DNA of 21,526 nucleotides, from the NCBI GenBank assembly GCA_031551485.1, contig JAVBNO010000042.1:1-21526 (forward strand), given 5' to 3'. Shown here piece by piece: positions 1-4,890 of the stretch; position 1 is the first letter of the stretch, and each line of letters starts with the position of its first letter. Under the pieces are notes generated by a model. The model saw nothing but the letters and a program-made list of their open reading frames with translations. It was not told the DNA's origin and ran no database searches. Made by a program: the position numbers and the translations under genes. The stretch comes from JAVBNO01 sp031551485 (GTDB taxonomy: Bacteria > Bacillota > Clostridia > Oscillospirales > Ruminococcaceae).

Positions 1-519
1 GCTCCGAGCAGCCAGGTCCTCGGTCGTTGGGTATTGTTCCTCGGTCATAGTCGCCACTTTGGCGTTGGATTGGCGGATGGTATCTTCGCCATATTTTTTC
101 CGCAGTTCGTTGCCGTATTTTTCTTCGTTTTCTTCAATTAAATTCTGTTTAAATGCCTCGAATTTTTCAGTGTTGGACATGGTCATTCTCCCTTCTTTGG
201 TTGCCATTGTATTTTCCACTGTGTGGATAATGGCATCCAGCCGGTTGCGTTTGCTCACCAGAGTTTTCAGGTGGGTGGCAAGCGCTTTGCGTTCGTCGAA
301 CCGTGGGGCGGTTACGATGCGTTTGATATCTTCCAACGGCAAATCCAATTCACGGTAAAATAAGATTTGCTGCAGCCGGTCTACCTCCCGCTCGCCGTAA
401 ATCCGGTAACCGGACGACGCCACCCGCACCGGCCTGAGCAGACCGATCTCGTCATAATACCGCAGCGTTCGGGTGCTGACGCCCGCCATTTTGCCAAGGG
501 CGTTAATGGAATATTCCAT
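1..519 (-). CDS. MerR-family transcriptional regulator with TipAS-like domain (3' end outside window)
   Basis: Reading the minus strand from ATG at 519, an open frame of 173 codons runs off the window edge. The N-terminus (MEYSINALGKMAGVSTRTLR, then YYDEIGLLRP and SGYRIY) is the classic MerR winged-helix DNA-binding domain. A dimerisation helix follows (about residues 70-110), then a segment (NTEKFEAFKQNLIEENEEKY) like the start of the TipAS drug-binding antibiotic-recognition domain. TipAL/Mta-type regulators bind cationic or peptide drugs and remodel over-long promoters, usually including their own. AAAGGTGG lies just upstream of the start. The promoter with 19-bp spacer and dyad listed at 542-572 fits autoregulation. 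The target is not visible because the downstream gene is outside the window. MerR identity is very secure; the TipAS assignment is good but rests on a partial domain. Confidence 0.95.
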   Translation of the reverse strand, partial: MEYSINALGKMAGVSTRTLRYYDEIGLLRPVRVASSGYRIYGEREVDRLQQILFYRELDLPLEDIKRIVTAPRFDERKALATHLKTLVSKRNRLDAIIHTVENTMATKEGRMTMSNTEKFEAFKQNLIEENEEKYGNELRKKYGEDTIRQSNAKVATMTEEQYPTTEDLAARS

Positions 520-541
520 TGGCACACCACCTTTCGTGATC

Positions 542-572
542 ATCATACACCTTTACGTAACGTCAAAGTCAA
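542..572 (-). promoter_or_regulatory. MerR-type promoter with 19-bp spacer and operator dyad
   Basis: On the minus strand TTGACT (567-572) and TATGAT (542-547) are separated by 19 bp, the over-long spacing that MerR proteins correct by twisting DNA. An imperfect dyad, ACCTTTACGT-A-ACGTCAAAGT (549-569), fills the spacer. It drives the MerR gene starting at 519, so autoregulation is the natural reading. Confidence 0.8.
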
Positions 573-714
573 TGGGTTTGTGCAATGATTTTCACATTAT
601 TTTTTACCGCTTTGTCATCGGACTTTGAGGGTTATTTTGCAACTGCCTGTCACATACTAGCATCACGGCTGTCAAAATCGGCCGATATCGAATTGTTTGA
701 ATGGAGGGTGCAGT

Positions 715-900
715 ATGAAAAATGCTTATGAATTGCCCGGCAAAGGGAAAAAATATACAAATCCGCGGCTGATTCACATGTCGCCACGGGTAGAAAATAT
801 GATTCGCCAAAACCAAAGCGAAGCCGACCCCTTGGGCAGCTATACCGGTAAGCCGCTTGATTTGCGGGACGCGCCAACCCAGGACAGCGACGATATATAG
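715..900 (+). CDS. small uncharacterised 61-aa protein
   Basis: ATG at 715 is chosen because ATGGAGGGTGCAGT places a GGAGGGT ribosome site about 6 nt upstream; an upstream in-frame TTG at 697 has no such site. The product is 61 aa, polar, without membrane segment or signal peptide. It has a basic N-terminal half (GKGKKYTNPRLIHMSPRVEN) and an acidic C-terminus (DAPTQDSDDI) after a GSYTGKP motif. I do not recognise a named domain. The length, ribosome site and ordered composition make it look like a real gene and not a chance frame. It lies divergently from the MerR gene and 57 bp before the lipoprotein gene, with a short hairpin (921-939) between them. No convincing promoter is visible between 520 and 714 on the plus strand. 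Confidence 0.7.
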   Translation: MKNAYELPGKGKKYTNPRLIHMSPRVENMIRQNQSEADPLGSYTGKPLDLRDAPTQDSDDI

Positions 901-920
901 TTTTTTGTGCGACGCATCAT

Positions 921-939
921 GGGCGAACGGTGTTCGCCC
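921..939 (+). other. perfect short hairpin between small gene and lipoprotein gene
   Basis: GGGCGAAC-GGT-GTTCGCCC is a perfect 8-bp stem with a 3-nt loop, ending 19 nt before the GTG start at 958. Only TT follows it, so it is not a standard terminator. It could act as an mRNA processing or stability element, or as a weak attenuator between the two genes. Confidence 0.5.
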
Positions 940-957
940 TTACATGGGAGGAATTTT

Positions 958-1758
958 GTGAAACGGTTAGCATTTTGGGTTGCGGTTATGGTGGCGACGG
1001 CAGCCATGCCTCTTTTTGCAGGCTGCAGCCAACCCACCGGCATTGACCTTGTAAACAAGGCGGCGGATAATCTGCGCCGTGCGGGCAGCGCCCGCATTAA
1101 AGCCACATTGACCAGTGACACAACCCGGGCTTTGCGGGCATATGGGCAAGATTTCGTCATTGATCTTTCCTTTTGCGAAAAGGCGGACCGCATTCAATAT
1201 CTGGCCGACTTTGCCACCGGCGACCAACAGTACCGACAGTATTCAGATGGCAATGAGACCTATGTTTCGATTCAGGACCAGCCGTGGCACCTGGTGGAAG
1301 GGATGGAGCTGCCCTCTCGGCAAAATCTGCCCATGCCGCTGGCCGCCTTTTTTTACGGCATTCAGGATGAGGATCGTGTGGAAAATGTAACTACTACCCA
1401 AAAAGGGGCGGATACCGAGGTGGCGATCACCGCCAAAGGCGGAGCGGTGCAGGTGCCTTACGGCGAAATTACCGACGGCCAGCCTACAGAGGTCACCGCC
1501 ATCTATGTTATCGGCCCCGACAAACAATTTAAAGAAGTGTATATCATCAGCCGAAGCCGGGTGTCTTACGACGGCGCCAATACCGCCATCCGGTTTAAGT
1601 TAAGCGCCGCTGTCTCCGACCTGGGCGCCTACAGCTCTTTGGAACCGGAAGACAGGGACAATATCGGCGCCGCTGTGGGTGACAGCGCCGGTAGCGCCAA
1701 TGTTGGGAAAAGCAACACTTCCCTGGTTACCATTGGCCAGGGCAGCCAAAACGTATAA
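958..1758 (+). CDS. secreted lipoprotein, unknown function
   Basis: GTG at 958 follows GGGAGGAATTTT, an excellent ribosome site; the frame stays open further upstream to 907, but no ribosome site fits there. The 266-aa product begins MKRLAFWVAVMVATAAMPLF and has a lipobox LFAGC with the modified cysteine at residue 23, so it should be anchored to the outer face of the membrane. The mature part (VNKAADNLRRAGSARIKATL, later YRQYSDGNETYVSIQDQPW and TEVTAIYVIGPDKQFKEVY) reads like a beta-rich LolA/LppX-type fold that binds hydrophobic ligands, but this is inference from strand pattern only. The tail (about residues 225-266) is Gly/Ser/Asn-rich and probably disordered. It may be co-transcribed with the small gene upstream. 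Confidence 0.85.
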   Translation: MKRLAFWVAVMVATAAMPLFAGCSQPTGIDLVNKAADNLRRAGSARIKATLTSDTTRALRAYGQDFVIDLSFCEKADRIQYLADFATGDQQYRQYSDGNETYVSIQDQPWHLVEGMELPSRQNLPMPLAAFFYGIQDEDRVENVTTTQKGADTEVAITAKGGAVQVPYGEITDGQPTEVTAIYVIGPDKQFKEVYIISRSRVSYDGANTAIRFKLSAAVSDLGAYSSLEPEDRDNIGAAVGDSAGSANVGKSNTSLVTIGQGSQNV

Positions 1759-1761
1759 TCA

Positions 1762-1791
1762 TTGTCTTTTGCCTCTTTTGCATGGTAAAAT
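1762..1791 (+). promoter_or_regulatory. putative sigma-A promoter for the metallopeptidase gene
   Basis: TTGTCT (1762-1767), an 18-bp spacer and TAAAAT (1786-1791) preceded by TGG. It would start transcription near 1798, downstream of the left arm of the inverted repeat 1771-1823. Confidence 0.45.
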
Positions 1792-1823
1792 AGGATTACT
1801 CTAGATCAGAAAGCAAAAGAGGC
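1771..1823 (+). promoter_or_regulatory. inverted repeat enclosing the ribosome site of the metallopeptidase gene
   Basis: GCCTCTTTTGC (1771-1781) and GCAAAAGAGGC (1813-1823) are perfect 11-bp complements separated by 31 nt. The right arm contains AAAGAGG, the apparent ribosome site for the ATG at 1830. In a transcript reading through from the upstream lipoprotein gene the site would be paired. In a transcript from the local promoter the left arm would be missing. This regulatory reading is inference. Confidence 0.5.
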
Positions 1824-1829
1824 CGATTG

Positions 1830-2531
1830 ATGGAAGTACGAACCGTTTTGGCCGGGGAGACCGGCATCACTTATCAGTGGACCAAGAAGTCTGTTAAAAA
1901 TTTAAATTTGCGCATACGGCCGGACGGCAGCGTTCATTTGTCCACCCCCCGGCGGGTGTCGGCCGCGGCGGCGGACGCCTTTGTCAAAAGCCGCGCCCGG
2001 TGGATTGCAGAGGCAACCGTCCGCATTGCCATCCGCCAGGCGCAAAAACCGGCCGCTGCGCCCTTGGCAGACGGCGGGTATATTGAACATTTGGGCCGAC
2101 GCCTTATATTGGAAGCGTCCCCGACAGCCAAGACTGCCGCCGTTGAGGGGGAACGGCTCATCCTGCCGGTTAAAAAGCCTTTGGATTCCACCGCCATTGA
2201 AAAAGCGCTTACCCGCTGGCAGGGGGAACAGCTGGCCGAGATTTTCACCCAATGCTCCCAGGGGTTTTATCCTCTTTTTGCCGGCAAACATTTGGCCCAG
2301 CTGCCCGCTTTGAAAATACGCCGGATGAAAAGCCGGTGGGGCAGCTGCAACCGGCCTAAAAACTTGATCACCTTGAACAGCCGTCTGCTGGAAAAGCCTT
2401 ATCCGGCGGTGGAATATGTCATCCTTCACGAATATGCCCACTTTGCGGTGGGCGACCACTCGGCGGCTTTTTACCGGCTTGTGGGTACCTATATGCCTGA
2501 TTACAAAGCGCGGCGGGGGCTGCTGAAATAA
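1830..2531 (+). CDS. YgjP/DUF45-type zinc metallopeptidase
   Basis: The 233-aa protein has the hallmarks of the YgjP-like (DUF45, formerly WLM/SprT-related) metallopeptidase family: an N-terminal beta-rich region (SVKNLNLRIRPDGSVHLSTP), the motif SRWGSC at about 168-173, and a C-terminal zinc site VILHEYAHFAVGDHSAAFY with H200, E201, H204 and probably H210. The usual family form is HELAH; here it is HEYAH, a conservative variant that keeps both histidines and the glutamate. Substrates of this family are poorly defined; it is cytosolic, with no signal peptide. ATG at 1830 is chosen over TTG 1827 because AAAGAGG sits about 7 nt upstream. The HD-domain gene begins 31 nt downstream, so the two are probably one transcription unit. 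Confidence 0.9.
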   Translation: MEVRTVLAGETGITYQWTKKSVKNLNLRIRPDGSVHLSTPRRVSAAAADAFVKSRARWIAEATVRIAIRQAQKPAAAPLADGGYIEHLGRRLILEASPTAKTAAVEGERLILPVKKPLDSTAIEKALTRWQGEQLAEIFTQCSQGFYPLFAGKHLAQLPALKIRRMKSRWGSCNRPKNLITLNSRLLEKPYPAVEYVILHEYAHFAVGDHSAAFYRLVGTYMPDYKARRGLLK

Positions 2532-2562
2532 AGGCATTTACCAATGACAAGGGAGGCTCGCC

Positions 2563-3102
2563 ATGCCGGATTATATTATCACCTATTCCCACCAGAAATT
2601 TTGCCCCCTTTCCCCGACAGCGGCAGAAATTTTGATTCAGGATATTGCCCATTGCCTGTCGCTGATGACCCGCGCCAACGGCCACATCAGGCATTTTTAC
2701 TCGGTGGGACAGCATTGTATTAACACTGTGCGGGAGGCCAAGGCCCGGAAAGAATCCCGGCGGGTGCAGTTGGCCTGCCTGCTGCACGATGCCGGCGAGG
2801 CCTATCTTTCGGACATTACCCGCCCGGTGAAGCAGGGTTTGTCGGAATACATAAGGGCCGAGGCCCGGCTGCAGGAAGTTATTTTCCAGAAGTTCGGCCT
2901 TGCCGACATGACGGGAGAGGAATGGGCCCGGGTGGGCAGCATTGACGACAGCATTCTTTACCATGAATTTTGGGCGCTGCAGGGCACCGCCCTTTACCCC
3001 ACCGCCCCTTATATGGCAATGGAACATGATTTTTCCCTTTGGGATTTTGCCCTTGCGGAAAAAGAATATCTGGCCCTTTATGAAGAGCTGAAAATCGAAT
3101 GA
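2563..3102 (+). CDS. HD-domain metal-dependent phosphohydrolase
   Basis: This 179-aa cytosolic protein carries an HD-superfamily metal site: IAHCLS (H30), SVGQH (H51), LLHDAGEA (H75, D76, E79) and DDSIL (D128/D129). The order IQDIAHCLSL...GHIRHFYSVGQH...LLHDAGEAYLSDITRPVK is typical of YfbR-like and phage-like HD hydrolases that dephosphorylate nucleotides. The true substrate cannot be read from sequence. AAGGGAGG lies 7 nt before ATG 2563. It follows the metallopeptidase with a 31-nt gap and is likely co-transcribed. A long hairpin (3128-3175) lies just after the stop. Family membership is secure; the substrate is open. Confidence 0.9.
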   Translation: MPDYIITYSHQKFCPLSPTAAEILIQDIAHCLSLMTRANGHIRHFYSVGQHCINTVREAKARKESRRVQLACLLHDAGEAYLSDITRPVKQGLSEYIRAEARLQEVIFQKFGLADMTGEEWARVGSIDDSILYHEFWALQGTALYPTAPYMAMEHDFSLWDFALAEKEYLALYEELKIE

Positions 3103-3127
3103 AGGGCATGCTGGCGCAGATAGACGC

Positions 3128-3175
3128 ACATACAAATACCCGTTCCTCTCGCAGGGGGAACGGGTATTTGTATGT
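3128..3175 (+). other. long hairpin downstream of the HD gene, no U-tract
   Basis: An 18-nt arm (3128-3145, ACATACAAATACCCGTTC) is perfectly complementary to 3158-3175, and further C-G and T-G pairs extend the stem inward around the loop 3146-3157. Neither strand has a run of T after the stem, so it is not a classical intrinsic terminator. It may be an mRNA 3' end or stability element, or a leader structure for the small ORF whose AGGAGG (3183-3188) begins 8 nt later. Confidence 0.7.
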
Positions 3176-3192
3176 ATATCATAGGAGGTCAA

Positions 3193-3315
3193 ATGAAAAG
3201 AATTAAACAAAGGGGGGCGCGGCCCGCGGGAGCGTTGATCCATGCGAACCGCGCCAAGGGGTGTATATCAATGCATGGGGTGTTTAAAAAGTGGGTAACA
3301 GGCTTTCCGTCTTAA
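3193..3315 (+). CDS. possible 40-aa basic peptide (doubtful)
   Basis: ATG at 3193 is preceded by ATAGGAGGTCAA, one of the best ribosome sites in the window, and opens a 40-codon frame ending TAA at 3315. The predicted peptide starts MKRIKQRGARPAGALIHANR and is strongly basic with a single Trp, without a membrane helix. The internal stretch is GC-rich, and GGCGCGG (3216-3222) can pair with CCGCGCC (3249-3255), so the region might be structured RNA. I recognise no family. The only strong support is the ribosome site. Confidence 0.25.
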   Translation: MKRIKQRGARPAGALIHANRAKGCISMHGVFKKWVTGFPS

Positions 3316-3367
3316 TAGTGTCAAATTGTAACCACTTTACTGCATGGGAACCAAAAAAGTTTTCATC

Positions 3368-3396
3368 TTGACCAACGTTAAAAAAGTAATTATACT
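3368..3396 (+). promoter_or_regulatory. strong sigma-A promoter for the coiled-coil membrane protein
   Basis: TTGACC (3368-3373), a 17-bp A/T-rich spacer and TATACT (3391-3396). Transcription should begin near 3403, giving a leader of about 74 nt before ATG 3477. The leader contains ATATG-GTGC-CATAT (3405-3418) and further short GC-rich stems. Confidence 0.8.
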
Positions 3397-3476
3397 TAAT
3401 TATGATATGGTGCCATATTTGGGGAGGCGCCGCATCCAAAAAGGGCGTTCCACAACGGACGCGAGAGGAGCGAGAT

Positions 3477-4232
3477 ATGAGACCCATTAAGTATCTGGCC
3501 ATGTTTGTCGCCGGTCTTGGTTTGTTTGCCTGCAATGCCATCATTTCCACCTTTGGTACAGAGATGGTCATCACCCGCAATTTCAATATTTTGGGGTTGC
3601 AACCTGTATTCCCTCATTCTTTTGCCATTTTTCTGGGGGCGGCAGCGGCACTGTCAATTATTTTGTTGCTGTTGGTTAGCCAAAAATTCGGTGTCACCAG
3701 TTTATTGCTGCATGCGTTGTTTTCCCTTGGCGGCGGCGTGGCGCTGGAGCTGTTGTCCGTTTACCGCAATTTTACCTGGAACCATGCCATCGTCTTTTGT
3801 ATTTTCTACGCCGTCGGCTACTTCATCATCTTGTTTTGCATGCTTACGCTGAAACCGATGAATAAGGAAAAGGCCGACCAGATAAAGAAAGAAGAAAAAG
3901 AAAGGCTGAGGGCGGAAAAGGAAGCGGAAAAAGAACGGCTGCGCGCCGAAAAGGAAACGGAAAAAGAAAGGCTGCGCGCCGAGAAGGAAGCGGCGAAACA
4001 TCCGCCTGTCACCGAGCCTGTGCCCGAAGCCGCCACCCATTCGCTTTTGGATCAGGATGCCACTGTCGAGGTTGCCGAAGCTGCTGAGGTTGCCGAGGCT
4101 GTTGAAGAGGTTGTCTCCACAGCAGAACCGGAAGGCGAAGTTGCTTTGGCTGCCGCTGCGCACTCCGGGCCGGCCACCATCACATTGGCGGACAAGGCTG
4201 TGCGGGACAGTGAGGAAGATTTGCCGCTGTAG
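3477..4232 (+). CDS. membrane protein with cytoplasmic coiled-coil tail
   Basis: ATG 3477 follows GAGAGGAGCGAG. The 251-aa protein has four hydrophobic segments (about residues 6-25, 47-67, 73-93 and 103-123). After KPMNKEKADQIKKEEK comes a highly charged helix built from three tandem 11-residue units, EKERLRAEKEA/T, encoded by three 33-bp DNA repeats at 3894-3926, 3927-3959 and 3960-3992. The last 70 residues are acidic and Ala/Val/Glu-rich (VEVAEAAEVAEAVEE). I do not recognise a family. The architecture suggests a membrane anchor with a long cytoplasmic scaffold or interaction arm. It has its own promoter (3368-3396) and a strong terminator (4255-4298), so it is monocistronic. Confidence 0.85.
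   Translation: MRPIKYLAMFVAGLGLFACNAIISTFGTEMVITRNFNILGLQPVFPHSFAIFLGAAAALSIILLLLVSQKFGVTSLLLHALFSLGGGVALELLSVYRNFTWNHAIVFCIFYAVGYFIILFCMLTLKPMNKEKADQIKKEEKERLRAEKEAEKERLRAEKETEKERLRAEKEAAKHPPVTEPVPEAATHSLLDQDATVEVAEAAEVAEAVEEVVSTAEPEGEVALAAAAHSGPATITLADKAVRDSEEDLPL
3894..3992 (+). repeat. three tandem 33-bp in-frame repeats
   Basis: Units 3894-3926, 3927-3959 and 3960-3992 each encode EKERLRAEKE plus A or T. The DNA copies are near-identical (GAAAAAGAA-AGG/CGG-CTG), so copy number could change by slippage without breaking the frame. Confidence 0.9.
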
Positions 4233-4254
4233 TCCGGCGCATTATATTGATTTG

Positions 4255-4298
4255 ATTCAAACAAAAAAGACGGCCTGCGCCGTCTTTTTTGTTTGAAT
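4255..4298 (+). terminator. intrinsic terminator, probably bidirectional
   Basis: A 20-bp perfect stem (arms 4255-4274 and 4279-4298) with loop CTGC. The GACGGC/GCCGTC core is flanked by A6 and T6 so the T-run 4285-4290 serves the plus strand and the A-run serves the minus strand. Confidence 0.92.
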
Positions 4299-4350
4299 TA
4301 TGCATTAGGCGCGGAGTTCGGTGGCGCTTTTGTTATGAAGAGAAAAGGGG

Positions 4351-4372
4351 TTGACATTGATACTGATGTCAA
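4351..4372. repeat. perfect 7-bp inverted repeat at the edge of the tandem repeat
   Basis: TTGACAT (4351-4357), 8-nt gap, ATGTCAA (4366-4372), directly before repeat copy 1. TTGACA resembles a -35 box, but no -10 follows at the right distance. It is not found before copy 2. Confidence 0.5.
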
Positions 4373-4373
4373 A

Positions 4374-4569
4374 TCAAAGTTGAGTAGACGTACAGCCGCT
4401 CCGGCAGGGATATAGCCTGCCGCATGAGCCGCGACCGGCTCATGCTTTTTGGCGCAAAAAGTATGCAAAAACATTCTTCGGGGAAACCACATGGTTTCCC
4501 CCTCCCCCATCCTTAGGGCGAGGGTGTATGTGCGCGGGAAACGCCTGGCTTATGGGGAGACTGTTTTGG
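4374..4569. repeat. hairpin-rich intergenic repeat, copy 1
   Basis: About 196 bp, aligned without gaps to copy 2 at an offset of 241 bp. It contains four potential hairpins: CGGCAGG/CCTGCCG (from about 4407), GCATGAGCC/GGCTCATGC with loop GCGACC, ATGCTTTTT-GGCGC-AAAAAGTAT, and GGGGAAACC-ACAT-GGTTTCCCC. The second and third share CATGC, so they are mutually exclusive. It lies between convergent genes, with no plausible ORF. A weakly conserved tail containing GCAAACGGG continues to about 4605. Confidence 0.9.
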
Positions 4570-4614
4570 GTCTGAGCTGAGGGTGCAAACGGGAAAGGAA
4601 AAGCCGATATTGAG

Positions 4615-4810
4615 TCAAAGTTGAGTAGACGTGCAGCCGCTCCGGCAGATATATAGCATATCGCTCGGGCCGCGACCGGCCCATACTTTTTGGCGCAAAA
4701 AGTATGCAAAAACATTTTCTGGGGAAACCACATGGTTTCCCCACCCCCCATCCTTAGGGCGAGGGCATGGATGCGCAGGAAACGCCTGGCCTTTGGGGAG
4801 ACTGTTTTGG
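4615..4810. repeat. hairpin-rich intergenic repeat, copy 2
   Basis: Second copy of the unit beginning TCAAAGTTGAGTAGACG and ending ACTGTTTTGG. The hairpin with loop GCGACC is kept by a paired change (GAGCC/GGCTC in copy 1, GGGCC/GGCCC here). The T-rich hairpin is improved to CATACTTTTT-GGCGC-AAAAAGTATG. GGGGAAACC-ACAT-GGTTTCCCC is identical. Short minus-strand frames over both copies exist, but they fall in different frames (offset 241 is not a multiple of 3), so coding is unlikely. Confidence 0.9.
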
Positions 4811-4825
4811 AAACGCAAACGGGGG

Positions 4826-4859
4826 AAAAAAAGCACCCGCCAGTGCAGCAGGTGCTTTT
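4826..4859 (-). terminator. intrinsic terminator of the amidase gene
   Basis: On the minus strand AAAAGCACC ... GGTGCTTTT forms a stem (4833-4837 with 4851-4855 plus flanking A/T pairs) followed by seven T (4826-4832). It lies 32 bp beyond the amidase stop. Confidence 0.85.
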
Positions 4860-4890
4860 CGTTATTTGCAGCGAGTAATATGCTAAGCGC

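Noticed and set aside
604..816. Minus-strand frames between the MerR gene and the lipoprotein gene
   Set aside because: They overlap the well-supported 61-aa gene, lack ribosome sites and have no recognisable features.
921..939. Resemblance of the hairpin with GGTGTTCGCC to the first stem of a fluoride riboswitch
   Set aside because: The second conserved stem and the required pseudoknot partners are absent, and the downstream gene is a lipoprotein and not a fluoride exporter.
2419..3243. 274-aa open frame on the minus strand
   Set aside because: It is the shadow of the metallopeptidase and HD genes, whose motifs are intact on the plus strand.
4374..4810. CRISPR-like direct repeats
   Set aside because: There are only two long copies with no short regular spacers and no cas genes nearby.
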